A stretch of DNA of 64,000 nt from an uncultured Collinsella sp. (GCA_900544115.1 UQTW01000001.1:1-64000); one strand, 5' to 3'. Positions 40,689-50,565 are shown, numbered from the stretch's first letter. A program made the numbers and translations. The notes: a model not told the origin generated them from the letters alone.

Positions 40689-41966
40689 CTAATCGAGTCC
40701 GGAGAAAGAAGGATATGCGCTCTCGCCGTGCTGACTCGCATCCAGGCCCAGCGCCTCGTCGGCCTCGTCCACACGCAGACTGCCGTGGAACAGCGCCTTG
40801 ACCACTGCGGCGATCACCAAGTCGAGCACCAGCACTATAGCGACCGTCACCACAATGCCCAGGATCTGCGAGATGAGCAGCGACACGTCGCCCGTGTAGA
40901 ACAGGCCGCCCTTACCGGTCCACGAAAGCTCCGGCACGCAGAACAGGCCCGTGAGCACGCCGCCCAAGATGCCGCCAATGCCATGGCAACCGAACGCGTC
41001 GAGCGCGTCATCGTAGCCAAACTTGGTCTTGAGATGGCTGATGGCCAGGTAGCAGACGGGCGATACGATCAGGCCCATGACCAGCGCCGCCCACGGCTCG
41101 ACAAAGCCCGCGCCCGGCGTGACCACCACGAGGCCCGCGACCAGACCGGTGCTGGCGCCCACCAGCGTGGGGCGACCGGTGCGCACGCGCTCGACGACAA
41201 GCCACGAGACCATACCCGCCGCGCTGGCCGTCACGGTGTTAAGGATGGCAAGCGCCGCCACGGCGTCGGCCTTAAACTCACTGCCGCCGTTAAAGCCAAA
41301 CCAGCCAAACCAAAGCAGGCCGGCGCCCAGCGCCACAAACGGCACGTTATGCGGACGGTAGCTCACCATGCCAAAACCGCGACGACGGCCGAGCATTAAG
41401 CAGAGGATCAGGCCGGTAAGACCGGACGAGATGTGCACCACGTCGCCGCCGGCAAAGTCGAGCGCGCCGATGATGTCGCCGATAAAAGAGCCCTCGCCGC
41501 CCCAAACCATGTGGGCGAGCGGCGCATAGACCACGAGCAGCCAAATGCCCAGGAAGGCCGTCATGGCACCAAACTTAACGCGGCCGGCCAGGCTGCCCGT
41601 GACGATAGCTGCCGTGATCATGGCAAACGCCATCTGAAAGGCGATGTTGATGATCTGAGGGTAGACGGCACCGTCCGCGGCATTGCCCTCGGCCGCCTGC
41701 AGCACCTGGTTGAGCACCGGCAGGCACAGCAGCTGGTCAAGGCCTCCAATAAACGGGCTGGAACCGTCGCCGCCGTAGGCCAGCGACCAGCCGGCAACAA
41801 TCCACAGCACACCAACCAGGCCAATGGCGCCAAAGCACATAAGCATGGTGTTGATGACATTTTTGCGCCTGGACAGGCCGCCATAGAAAAACGCCAGACC
41901 CGGTGTCATTAAAAACACGAGCATGGTGCAGATGAGCATAAACGTTGTCGATCCCGTATCGTACAT
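40689..41966 (-). CDS. amt: Ammonium transporter
   Basis: This 425-residue membrane protein is an Amt/Mep channel. It has eleven hydrophobic segments and hallmarks MTPGLAFFYGGLSRRKNVINT, VVHISSGLTGLILCLMLG and DDALDAFGCHGIGGILGG, including the twin-histidine helices. GGGGGAG lies four bases before ATG 41966; upstream reading is not supported. It is the first gene of amt-glnK. Phased GAAAC boxes upstream suggest control by nitrogen status. Confidence 0.96.
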   Translation of the reverse strand: MYDTGSTTFMLICTMLVFLMTPGLAFFYGGLSRRKNVINTMLMCFGAIGLVGVLWIVAGWSLAYGGDGSSPFIGGLDQLLCLPVLNQVLQAAEGNAADGAVYPQIINIAFQMAFAMITAAIVTGSLAGRVKFGAMTAFLGIWLLVVYAPLAHMVWGGEGSFIGDIIGALDFAGGDVVHISSGLTGLILCLMLGRRRGFGMVSYRPHNVPFVALGAGLLWFGWFGFNGGSEFKADAVAALAILNTVTASAAGMVSWLVVERVRTGRPTLVGASTGLVAGLVVVTPGAGFVEPWAALVMGLIVSPVCYLAISHLKTKFGYDDALDAFGCHGIGGILGGVLTGLFCVPELSWTGKGGLFYTGDVSLLISQILGIVVTVAIVLVLDLVIAAVVKALFHGSLRVDEADEALGLDASQHGESAYPSFSGLD

Positions 41967-42090
41967 TCGCTCCCCCTTGGTCGCATGGACGTTGTCGGCG
42001 CCCATAATGCGGCCGAGGGGCAACTGGTGTAGACCAGATACGGCGTTGTTAAACGCCGCGTTGTCGAATGGAAACGGTGCCGCAATCTTG

Positions 42091-42128
42091 GAAACGGCGC
42101 GGCAACGGGCGCGAAACGAACGGGAAAC
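42091..42128. promoter_or_regulatory. Four 11-bp-phased GAAAC-type boxes (GlnR-like operator) upstream of amt
   Basis: GAAAC (42091-42095), GCAAC (42102-42106), GAAAC (42113-42117) and GAAAC (42124-42128) repeat at exactly 11 bp, with 6-bp spacers. This resembles the actinobacterial GlnR site gTnAC-n6-GaAAc repeated on one face of DNA. A fifth GAAAC at 42071 is slightly out of phase. Confidence 0.5.
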
Positions 42129-42164
42129 GTGCGAACGAGAAGGGCGCGCTTGGCCCCGCTCTGG

Positions 42165-43184
42165 CTAGCGCCGGAACAGCTCGCGGGCTCGGTCGCGGAG
42201 GTCGGTAGCTCGGATGACGCCCTCGTAGCGATTGATGCGCAGACGCGGGAAGGCGTTAAAGAAGCGTAGGTCGCGGCGGCTGAGCGACACGCTCGGCACC
42301 GGACGGCTCATGCGCTTTCCGGCAAGGCGACGACTGAGCGACGGACGCGGCATGCTCGGCGCGGCATCGGCCACGCGGCGGGCAGCGAGCGCCAGGCCGC
42401 GAGCACCATCCGAGATAAATGTCGGCATCGAAGCCTTCTCGCGCAGGGCATCGAGCGCCGCGTCGCCCAGCTCGGCCAGCCAGGCGTTAACGGCGCGACC
42501 GCGGATATGCGTCTGCGCCACCGAATCGATCGCCGAATCGGGAATACGTTCGAGCATAGAGTCGGAGGCATCGGCAAGCGACTCATTGATGCGGTCGGCA
42601 AGGTCGGCACGCACACGCTCCAGCTCATCGGACAGGCGGCGCCAGCTGGCCAACGAGCACACCGCATCGACCATCATCGCGACCGCGACGATAAAGGCGG
42701 ACAGCCGCACAATCAGCACCGGCAGATGGCCGAGCAGCCCCAGCAATGCCGGCTCCACCAAGCGGCAAATGCACAGCGCGCCCAAGCCAAACGCACAGGC
42801 CCAGTACAGGCAGATGCGTCCGTGCAGGTTAAACGGCAGGTGTGAGTAATCCCAAAAGCGCGCGCCTGTTGTTTTTTCCAATAGAAGGCCCACACTGTAC
42901 TCGATTACGCTGCATACAAGCGCCGCGGCGACAAACTGGCTCGAGGCATCTGGAATCCCGCGCAGCAAAAGCCAGCAGGCTATGCCGCCCACACCATAGA
43001 TAGGGCAACACGGCCCCAGCAAAAAGCCACTGTTGGCAAATCGTCCGTGATTGAGCATGGCGCAAACCGTCGACTCCCACGCCCAGCCGCAAAACCCGTA
43101 AAAGGCAAACGAGAGCACCAGTGCCGAGAGTGGACAGGCGGCAAGCGTCGCGCCGTCAAATGCCATGTCGATCGCGGTTCCCAC
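42165..43184 (-). CDS. CmpB-type putative ABC transporter permease (PF06541-like)
   Basis: This 339-residue protein has five to six hydrophobic segments in the first 185 residues and the family signature FCGWAWESTVCAMLNHGRF, FLLGPCCPIYGVGG and FWDYSHLPFNLHGRICL. The C-terminal 150 residues are helical and basic. It starts at GTG 43184 with GGAG upstream, three bases after the stop of the HD gene, so the two are coupled. Despite the family name, a transport role is unproven. Confidence 0.85.
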   Translation of the reverse strand: MGTAIDMAFDGATLAACPLSALVLSFAFYGFCGWAWESTVCAMLNHGRFANSGFLLGPCCPIYGVGGIACWLLLRGIPDASSQFVAAALVCSVIEYSVGLLLEKTTGARFWDYSHLPFNLHGRICLYWACAFGLGALCICRLVEPALLGLLGHLPVLIVRLSAFIVAVAMMVDAVCSLASWRRLSDELERVRADLADRINESLADASDSMLERIPDSAIDSVAQTHIRGRAVNAWLAELGDAALDALREKASMPTFISDGARGLALAARRVADAAPSMPRPSLSRRLAGKRMSRPVPSVSLSRRDLRFFNAFPRLRINRYEGVIRATDLRDRARELFRR

Positions 43185-43187
43185 CGT

Positions 43188-43745
43188 CTACCCTCTCCTC
43201 TTTTCGCTCGAATCTTTGCTCGAACCGTCACTCGTGCCCTCGGTCAAATCGTTCGCGCCGCCTTTGCGCGGCAGACGACCGGCGACCGTCTCGCACAGAG
43301 CGCACCATTTATCGGCCAGGCACACAATCCATGCCTCGCGACACGTCGGTGGAACCGGTACCAGCGGAAACATATGGCGCACGATGATATTCCGCTCGCG
43401 CGGCGTCAGCTCAAAATCTTCTTCCGCACGCGCCAGGGCAAAAAACGGGTGACGAAAGCCATGCAGTCGATGGCTCGGATCGGGGTCGTGCCAATCATAG
43501 AGAAAGTAATCGTGCAGCAGGGCCCCGCGCAACAGCGAGGCACGGTCGACCGAAATGCCAGCACGGCCCAAGCACTCGGCAAAGGACAGGCTCGCCCGCG
43601 CGACCGAAGTCACATGTGCATAGACCGTCACGCCACCATGCTGGATAAACTCGCGCGTCAAGTCCAAGCGACCCGCCTGGGCCAGCTGACGGGCAGCAAA
43701 GTCGACCTCGTGCGCGATTATCTCGGCACGAATGGCATCGGACAT
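43188..43745 (-). CDS. HD-domain phosphohydrolase-like protein
   Basis: This 185-residue protein has the HD pattern: HVTSVARASLSF, GALLHDYFLYDWHD, HRLHGFRHPFFA and ERNIIVRHMFPLVP supply the usual metal-binding histidines and aspartate. Related small HD proteins hydrolyse nucleotides or phosphomonoesters. AAGGAGG lies before ATG 43745. It is directly followed by the CmpB-type gene, which suggests a common process not evident from sequence. Confidence 0.85.
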   Translation of the reverse strand: MSDAIRAEIIAHEVDFAARQLAQAGRLDLTREFIQHGGVTVYAHVTSVARASLSFAECLGRAGISVDRASLLRGALLHDYFLYDWHDPDPSHRLHGFRHPFFALARAEEDFELTPRERNIIVRHMFPLVPVPPTCREAWIVCLADKWCALCETVAGRLPRKGGANDLTEGTSDGSSKDSSEKRRG

Positions 43746-43973
43746 GCTGCCTCCTTCCAGCGGCTCACGGCGGCAAGCCACGGCCTGCACTCATTGAATA
43801 AAATCATCATCGAATCTACCAGTATGGCATCGGACAAAACGTTTTGCCCCGCCAGTTGGCGAATTACCGCGCCGCCGTCACATATCAAACGCCAAAATGT
43901 GCGAGACTGTCTTGTGCAATTGTGCCGACCAAGGGAGTGCCGGCACACGATTCGCATGGAGTAACCCACAACG

Positions 43974-45755
43974 ATGCTGCTTACGCAAACGACAACGCCC
44001 GAGGACGTCAAGGCTCTCGACCGCGCCGAGCTTCCGCTGCTCTGCGGCGAGATCCGCCAGGCAATCCTCGAAAGCTCCGCCGCCGTCGGCGGGCACGTTG
44101 CCCCCAACTTGGGCGTCGTTGAGCTTACGGTTGCGCTTCATCGCGTGTTTAACTCCCCCATCGACAAGATTGTCTTTGACGTTTCGCACCAGACCTACGC
44201 CCACAAGGCGCTGACTGGGCGCGCGTACACTTATATCGATCCGGAGCGTTATGGTGAGGCTTCTGGCTTTGCCAATCCCGACGAGTCCGAGCACGACCTG
44301 TTCGCCATGGGCCACACCTCCACGTCTGTGAGCCTGGGCTGCGGCCTGGCGCACGCTCGTGACCTGGCGGGGGATACATACAACGTCATCACCATCATCG
44401 GCGACGGCTCGCTTTCGGGCGGTTTGGCGTTTGAGGGCTTTAACAATGCCGCCGAACTCGATAGCAACCTGATCATCATCGTCAACGATAACGACCAGTC
44501 CATCGCCGAGAACCACGGTGGCCTCTATCGCAATCTGGCCGAGCTGCGCGCCAGCAACGGCACCTGTGAGCGCAATGTTTTCCGCGCGATGGGGCTCGAC
44601 TACCGCTATCTGGACGCCGGTAACGACGTGTTGGCCCTAGTCGACGCGCTGCAGGAACTACGCAATATCGATCATCCCATCGTGCTGCACGTCTCCACCG
44701 CCAAGGGCAAGGGCTTTGAGCCGGCCCAGAACGACCCCGAGCGCTGGCATCACGTAGGCCCCTTTGACATGGCGACCGGCCGAAAGCTCTGCCCGGGCCA
44801 TCCGAGCGAGCCTGCGCCGCGCACCTACGCCGACATTACGGGCGAGGCGCTCAGCGCCGCCATCGAGCGCGATCCGCAGGTCGTGGGCATCACGGCCGCC
44901 ACGCCCTACATTATGGGCTTTACACCCGAGCTTCGCGCTGCCGCCGGCAAACAGTTCGTCGATGCGGGCATTGCCGAGGAGCACGCTGTGACCTTTGCCA
45001 CCGCGCTTGCACGCTCGGACGCCAAGCCAGTCTTTGGTGTGTACGGCACGTTTTTGCAGCGCGCCTACGACGAGCTGTGGCACGACCTGTGCCTCAACGA
45101 CGCCCCGGCAACCATCCTGGTGTTTGGCGCGTCGATCTTTGGCACCACATCCGAGACGCACCTCTCGTTCTTCGATATTTCCATGCTGGGCGCTCTTCCC
45201 AACATGCACTACTTGGCGCCGGCCTGCATGGAGGAATATCTGTCCATGCTGAGCTGGTCGCTCGACCACCGCGAGCATCCCGTGGCGATCCGCGTACCGG
45301 GCATTGGCCTGGTGAGCCGTCCCGACCTTGCGCCCGCCGAAGGCACCGACTACAGCGCCGTTCGCTACAACGTGGTGCGCCAGGGTCGCGACGTAGCAGT
45401 GCTCGCGCTCGGCGATTTCTTTGAGCTGGGCGAGCGCGTGGCAAACCGCTTGGCTGCCGAGTACGGTATCGAGGCCACGCTCGTCAACCCGCGCTTTGCA
45501 ACCGAGCTCGACCGCGAGTTCCTCGACAGTCTTGCCGCTGAGCATCGCGTTGTCGTCACCCTCGAGGACGGCATCTTGGACGGTGGCTGGGGCGAGCGCG
45601 TCGCGTGCTATCTGGCCTGCACGCCTGTGCGCACGCGCACCTTCGGCATCGCCAAGGGCTTCCCCGACCGCTACGACCCCAACGAGCTGCTCGCTCAGAA
45701 CGGCATGACGGTCGAGAACATGGCTGCCGAAGCCGTAAGGCTGCTCAACGAGTAA
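43974..45755 (+). CDS. 1-deoxy-D-xylulose-5-phosphate synthase-like (divergent)
   Basis: This 593-residue thiamine-diphosphate enzyme follows the DXS order: GGHVAPNLGVVELTVALHRV, DVSHQTYAHKALTGR, GHTSTSVSLGCG, the TPP motif GDGSLSGGLAFEGFNNA, then DAGIAEEHAVTFATALA and GTFLQRAYDELWHD. DXS makes the first MEP-pathway intermediate from pyruvate and glyceraldehyde phosphate. The substrate-phosphate motif DRAG of E. coli DXS is here FGAS, so Arg420 is Gly, and Asp427 is Thr, while His431 and Arg478 are kept. It may have a changed acceptor. It forms its own transcription unit, ending at a terminator. Confidence 0.82.
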   Translation: MLLTQTTTPEDVKALDRAELPLLCGEIRQAILESSAAVGGHVAPNLGVVELTVALHRVFNSPIDKIVFDVSHQTYAHKALTGRAYTYIDPERYGEASGFANPDESEHDLFAMGHTSTSVSLGCGLAHARDLAGDTYNVITIIGDGSLSGGLAFEGFNNAAELDSNLIIIVNDNDQSIAENHGGLYRNLAELRASNGTCERNVFRAMGLDYRYLDAGNDVLALVDALQELRNIDHPIVLHVSTAKGKGFEPAQNDPERWHHVGPFDMATGRKLCPGHPSEPAPRTYADITGEALSAAIERDPQVVGITAATPYIMGFTPELRAAAGKQFVDAGIAEEHAVTFATALARSDAKPVFGVYGTFLQRAYDELWHDLCLNDAPATILVFGASIFGTTSETHLSFFDISMLGALPNMHYLAPACMEEYLSMLSWSLDHREHPVAIRVPGIGLVSRPDLAPAEGTDYSAVRYNVVRQGRDVAVLALGDFFELGERVANRLAAEYGIEATLVNPRFATELDREFLDSLAAEHRVVVTLEDGILDGGWGERVACYLACTPVRTRTFGIAKGFPDRYDPNELLAQNGMTVENMAAEAVRLLNE

Positions 45756-45795
45756 AAAACCTCCGCAAGGAAAGCACCCCTGCGGAGGTTTTTGT
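45755..45795 (+). terminator. Intrinsic terminator of the DXS-like gene
   Basis: AAAAACCTCCGCA (45755-45767) pairs with TGCGGAGGTTTTT (45781-45793), starting at the stop codon, and ends in a T-run. Confidence 0.95.
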
Positions 45796-45810
45796 TTTCG
45801 CGACGCGATT

Positions 45811-46028
45811 ATCTCAATCTGTAACATCTAGGGTCCGAATTTCCGTCTAACTGTTACAGATCGAGATAAGACATCTTAGTCCCAGACCTTTGTCTCAATC
45901 TGTAACAGATAGGGACCTTTTGGCCGTCCAGATGTTACAGATTAAGACATTCGAATTCCCCTGAAGAGAAAATCTCGATCTGTAACAGTTACTCGGCAAA
46001 AATGGCTGCAGATGTTACAGATTGAGAC
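45811..46028. repeat. Array of six alternating inverted 16-bp repeats
   Basis: A 16-bp repeat (R, like ATCTCAATCTGTAACA) and its inverse occur as R-R'-R-R'-R-R' at 45811, 45852, 45892, 45933, 45972 and 46013. Spacers are 25, 24, 25, 23 and 25 bp. Each R-R' pair can fold into a 16-bp stem with a 25-nt loop, repeating every 80-81 bp. Loops 1 and 2 share TAGGG and CCGTC; loop 3 is different. The interval 45796-46211 otherwise holds one REP-like repeat and a promoter. Confidence 0.9.
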
Positions 46029-46060
46029 AAAGCAGCGAGACAGGCCACCACATCTGCAAG

Positions 46061-46094
46061 AACCACCACAAAGGTGCCTGTCCCTTTTTGGTAG
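46061..46094. repeat. REP-like hairpin, copy 7
   Basis: AACCACCACAAAGGTGCCTG (from 46061) matches the left arm and loop of copy 3 at 19797. The right arm has changed to CCCTTTTTGGTAG, so pairing is imperfect. It carries the GGGACAGG core on the minus strand. Confidence 0.7.
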
Positions 46095-46138
46095 ATACAA
46101 TAACCCATAAGGCAAGTATGTTTTTGAGTTATTTCGTG

Positions 46139-46168
46139 TTGACCCATTTGAGCGGGATAGGGTATAAC
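46139..46168 (+). promoter_or_regulatory. Sigma-70 promoter of the glutamate-type ABC operon
   Basis: TTGACC and TATAAC are 18 bp apart, about 44 bases before the ATG of the binding-protein gene. Confidence 0.75.
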
Positions 46169-46211
46169 TCTACTCAACCGCTAGGGATTTTATTGAGAAA
46201 GGTGTTCTACC

Positions 46212-47204
46212 ATGAGCAAGAACCTCTCCCAGCAGGTCGTTCTCGACCGCCGCGGCTTCGTTGCCGCCACCTTCGCAACCGTCGCCGGCCTTGGTCTTGC
46301 CGGCTGCTCCGACACCAGCACCGAGACCGACAAGGGTTCCGCCGCCTCCTCCAAGAACTCCGGGGATACCGAGGTTTCCACCACGCTCGATGCCAAGGCA
46401 TTCGACAAGCTCGTCAACGACGGCCCCAAGGCCGATGACGGCACCATCGCCGCCAGCACCTGGGCTACGGCCGTCAAGGATGCCGGCGTCTTTACGATCG
46501 GTGGCGTCCAGACCTCCACGCTCTTCTCCCTCCTCAACGAGAAGGACGGTCAGACCCGCGGCTTCGACGCCGGTATCGCACAGCTCCTGTCCAACTACAT
46601 TCTGGGCGAGAACAAGGTCGAGATCACCCAGGTGACCTCTGACACGCGTGAGTCCGTCCTGCAGAACGGCCAGGTCGACGCCGTCTTTGCCACCTACACC
46701 ATCACTGACGAGCGCAAGAAGCTCGTCTCCTTTGCCGGTCCCTATTACTACACGCAGCAGGCCATCCTGGTACTCGCCGATAACGACGACATCAAGAGCG
46801 TCGACGACCTGGCCGACAAGAACGTCGCCGTCCAGTCCGGCTCCAACGGCCCCGCCATCCTGGAGGAGCTCGCTCCCAAGGCCAGCCAGCAGGAGTTCAA
46901 GACCGACGAGGAGGCCCGCCAGGCACTCCAGCAGGGTCGCGTTGACGCCTACGTCATCGATAACAACATGCAGCAGAGCGCCCTGGTCCGCGAGCCCGGT
47001 AAATACAAGATCGCCGGCAAGCCCTTCGGCAGCAAGGAGCCCTATGGCATCGGTCTGCCGCTCGATTCCGACGGCGTCGCCTTCGTTAACGACTTCCTTA
47101 AGAAGATCGAGGACGACGGCACTTGGACCGAGCTGTGGCAGATCTGCATCGGCGACCGCACGGGCGACACCAACGTTCCCGAGCTGCCCGAGGTCGGCGC
47201 CTAA
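46212..47204 (+). CDS. Glutamate-type ABC transporter substrate-binding lipoprotein
   Basis: This 330-residue extracytoplasmic binding protein has a twin-arginine type signal (LDRRGFVAATFATVAGL) ending in the lipobox LAGC near residue 35, so it is exported folded and lipid-anchored. The SBP_bac_3 domain includes GFDAGIAQLLSNYILG, TYTITDERKKLVSFAGPYYY and KNVAVQSGSNGPAILEEL, as in glutamate- and glutamine-binding proteins. AAAGGTG lies seven bases before the ATG. It is followed by two permeases and an ATPase, with a hairpin between. Confidence 0.92.
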   Translation: MSKNLSQQVVLDRRGFVAATFATVAGLGLAGCSDTSTETDKGSAASSKNSGDTEVSTTLDAKAFDKLVNDGPKADDGTIAASTWATAVKDAGVFTIGGVQTSTLFSLLNEKDGQTRGFDAGIAQLLSNYILGENKVEITQVTSDTRESVLQNGQVDAVFATYTITDERKKLVSFAGPYYYTQQAILVLADNDDIKSVDDLADKNVAVQSGSNGPAILEELAPKASQQEFKTDEEARQALQQGRVDAYVIDNNMQQSALVREPGKYKIAGKPFGSKEPYGIGLPLDSDGVAFVNDFLKKIEDDGTWTELWQICIGDRTGDTNVPELPEVGA

Positions 47205-47293
47205 GCTCGCAAGCATGGCATCAGCCGCTGCGAAACCATACGGAAACGCACGGTGCGCTTTATTGCGCTAAACTGTTTCTTCACTGAGTTGTC

Positions 47294-47325
47294 GGGGCTT
47301 CCGTACACACGGGAGCCCCTTTCCT
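47294..47325 (+). terminator. Intercistronic hairpin after the binding-protein gene
   Basis: GGGGCTTCCGT and ACGGGAGCCCC (47294-47319) pair nearly perfectly and are followed by TTTCCTT. It probably sets the higher expression of the binding protein relative to the permeases by partial termination or mRNA protection. Confidence 0.7.
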
Positions 47326-47343
47326 TATCGGCGGGAGGTCCGC

Positions 47344-48003
47344 ATGAGTCTCTCCGAGCTCTGGTCGCTCTATGGCCAGAACTACATTGACGCGCTGCTC
47401 GCAACCTGGGGCATGACGCTTGAGTCGTTTGCCATCGCCATGGTGCTGGCCGTCGCCGTCACCGTGATGCGCGTGTCGCCGCTCAAGCCGCTGCGCGTCT
47501 TTGGCGACCTGTATGTCCAGGTCTTCCGTAACATCCCCGGCATTGCGTTGCTCATCATCGTCGTCTACGCATTGCCGCCGCTCAAGGTCGTCCTGCCCTA
47601 TCGCACCTGCGTTATCGTCGCCACAGTGCTCTTGGGTTCTGCCTTTGGCTCCGAGAACTTTATGAGCGGCATCAACACCGTCGGCGTCGGCCAGGTGGAA
47701 GCCGCCCGCTCGCTGGGCATGAGCTTCAACCGCATCCTCGCCAAGATCGTGATTCCGCAGGCACTGCGCTCGAGCGTGCTGCCCATGACCAACCTCTTTA
47801 TCGCCGTCATGCTCACCACCGCGCTCGGCAGTCAGGTGCCGTTTAAGCCCCAGGAGCTCACCGGCGTGGTGAGCTATATCAACACGCGCTCGCTCGGCGG
47901 CGTCGCCGCGTTCTTTATCTCGGCGCTCGGCTACCTGGGCACAGCCTTTGTGGTGAGCCACATTGGCAACTACATCGATAAGAAGGTGAGGATCCTCCGA
48001 TGA
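47344..48003 (+). CDS. Glutamate-type ABC transporter permease 1
   Basis: This 219-residue inner-membrane permease of the HisMQ/GlnP type has five hydrophobic helices. The ATPase-coupling (EAA) loop reads VEAARSLGMSFNRILAKIVIPQAL. It overlaps the next permease by four bases (ATGA). It forms the channel with permease 2 and is driven by the ATPase at 48870. Confidence 0.94.
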   Translation: MSLSELWSLYGQNYIDALLATWGMTLESFAIAMVLAVAVTVMRVSPLKPLRVFGDLYVQVFRNIPGIALLIIVVYALPPLKVVLPYRTCVIVATVLLGSAFGSENFMSGINTVGVGQVEAARSLGMSFNRILAKIVIPQALRSSVLPMTNLFIAVMLTTALGSQVPFKPQELTGVVSYINTRSLGGVAAFFISALGYLGTAFVVSHIGNYIDKKVRILR

Positions 48004-48833
48004 GCAAGCACTCCTCCCCCGCGCTCACCATGCGCGATGCGCTCTACGAGGCTCCCGGCCCCAAGATGCGCGCCAAGATTCGCATCGGCACCGCCATCTC
48101 GCTGGTTGCCGTCGTCGCACTCGTTGCCCTCGTGTTGCAGCGCTTTTATGTGACCGGCCAGCTTTCGGTTCACTATTGGTATTTCTTTACGCACCTCACC
48201 ACCTGGAAGTTTCTGCTTGCCGGCTTTGAGGGCACCGTTAAAGTCGCACTCACCGCCGGCGCCATCGCGCTGGTGCTCGGCCTTGCCCTTATGCTCGGTC
48301 GCACCAGCGACATTAAGCCGCTGCAGCTGGTCTGCCGCGTACTCACCGATTTCTTCCGCGGCGTGCCGAGCCTGCTGTTCATCTACTTCTTCTTTTTGGT
48401 GCTGCCCCAGTACAAGATCGCGCTGCCGTCGTTTTGGATGCTCACACTTCCCGTCGCGCTCGCCGCAGCCGGCGTACTGGCCGAGATCTTCCGTGCCGGC
48501 GTCAACGCCGTGCCGCGCGGCCAGGTCGAGGCCGCCCAGGCGCTCGGTCTCTCCAAAGCTAAAATCACCTTTAAAATCGTGTTGCCGCAGGCTATTCGAT
48601 TTATTATTCCGTCGTTGATTTCGCAGCTTGTGGTCGTCGTCAAAGACACCACCGTCGCCTATGTGGTGAGCTACCCCGACCTGATGCAAAACGCCCGCGT
48701 GCTCATTACCAACTACGACGCCCTCGTGTCGGTCTACCTTGTTATCGCGGTCATCTACATCCTCATCAACGTTGCGATCAACAAGGCCGCTGTCTACGTT
48801 TCGCACAAGACCGGCGCGACCATCATCCGCTAA
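48000..48833 (+). CDS. Glutamate-type ABC transporter permease 2
   Basis: This 277-residue protein has a 50-residue polar N-terminus, then the GlnP-type permease domain with coupling loop VEAAQALGLSKAKITFKIVLPQAI and VVVKDTTVAYVVSYPDLM. It is the partner of the preceding permease, with which its start overlaps. The ATPase gene follows after 36 bases. Confidence 0.94.
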   Translation: MSKHSSPALTMRDALYEAPGPKMRAKIRIGTAISLVAVVALVALVLQRFYVTGQLSVHYWYFFTHLTTWKFLLAGFEGTVKVALTAGAIALVLGLALMLGRTSDIKPLQLVCRVLTDFFRGVPSLLFIYFFFLVLPQYKIALPSFWMLTLPVALAAAGVLAEIFRAGVNAVPRGQVEAAQALGLSKAKITFKIVLPQAIRFIIPSLISQLVVVVKDTTVAYVVSYPDLMQNARVLITNYDALVSVYLVIAVIYILINVAINKAAVYVSHKTGATIIR

Positions 48834-48869
48834 CGCTTTACCATTTCGAGTCATAAGGAGCCGAGCACC

Positions 48870-49634
<765 letters not shown>

Positions 49635-49721
49635 CCCAATTGACACGCGGGCAAATTCGTCAACAGCGTTTGTCCCGCGCCGCCCCTGCGCCATGTTCAC
49701 CCAAATTCGAAAGCCACGCCC

Positions 49722-50531
49722 ATGATCGGAACCCGCACCTCATCGTCCTATACCCCGCACGTCAACGTTGCCCCCGCCGACCGCCCGCTCATCCTCGTTG
49801 CGCCGCGCTGGGAAGAGGCAAAGCCGTTTTTAAGCGAGATGCTCTCCCCCAACGAGGAAATCGCAAGCGTCTTTGTCGATGCCATCCTTGCCGCCGGTGG
49901 CCTGCCGCTGCAGATGTCTATTACCGAAGACATCGATGTTATCCGTCATTACGTGGAAATCGCCGACGGCATTGCCATTCCCGGCGGCCCGGACGTCAAC
50001 CCCAAACGCTGGGGCGACGAGCGTCCTTACGATCCCACGCTGTGCTGCGAGATTCGCGACCGTTTTGAGTTTAAGCTGGTTAACGAGGTGCTTCGCGCCA
50101 AGAAGCCGCTCTTTACCACCTGCCGCGGCACGCAGCTGCTCAATGTCGCCACCGGCGGCACCCTGTGCATGGACGTGCCGAGCCTGGGCGCGCGCGAGGG
50201 CCGCACGCAGTGGCGCCATACCCACGTGCTCAACGACCCTGTGCATCCTGTCGAGGTCGTGCCGGGCTCGCTGCTGGAGCGCGCGGTTGGCGGGCACAGG
50301 CTGATCCAGACCAACTCCGCACACCACTGCTGCGTCGATCGTCTGGGTAAGAGCACGCGTTTGGTCGCCAAGGCAACCGACGGCGTTCCCGAGTGCATCG
50401 AAGTCGAAGGCCAGCCATTCTGTCTAGGCGTGCAATGGCACCCTGAGTACACGTGGAAGACGCTCGAGACCGACTTTAACCTGTGGAAGTCGTTTGTCGA
50501 GGCAGCGGCAAAGGTTAAGCGAGCCCGCTAG
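49722..50531 (+). CDS. Class I glutamine amidotransferase-like hydrolase (peptidase C26, PuuD type)
   Basis: This 269-residue protein has the class I GATase triad: Cys in TTCRGTQLLNVATGG, and His-Glu in GVQWHPEYTWKTL. GIAIPGGPDVNPKRWG is the family oxyanion block. PuuD relatives hydrolyse gamma-glutamyl-GABA, releasing glutamate. It follows the glutamate-type importer after 87 bases with no terminator, so the two may act together on gamma-glutamyl compounds. The Shine-Dalgarno is weak. Confidence 0.88.
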   Translation: MIGTRTSSSYTPHVNVAPADRPLILVAPRWEEAKPFLSEMLSPNEEIASVFVDAILAAGGLPLQMSITEDIDVIRHYVEIADGIAIPGGPDVNPKRWGDERPYDPTLCCEIRDRFEFKLVNEVLRAKKPLFTTCRGTQLLNVATGGTLCMDVPSLGAREGRTQWRHTHVLNDPVHPVEVVPGSLLERAVGGHRLIQTNSAHHCCVDRLGKSTRLVAKATDGVPECIEVEGQPFCLGVQWHPEYTWKTLETDFNLWKSFVEAAAKVKRAR

Positions 50532-50565
50532 CTCGCGAACCACTCAGGTTAAAGCCTCCTAAGCC

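Noticed and set aside
45811..46028. CRISPR array
   Set aside because: Repeats alternate in orientation, are only 16 bp and are not accompanied by cas genes.
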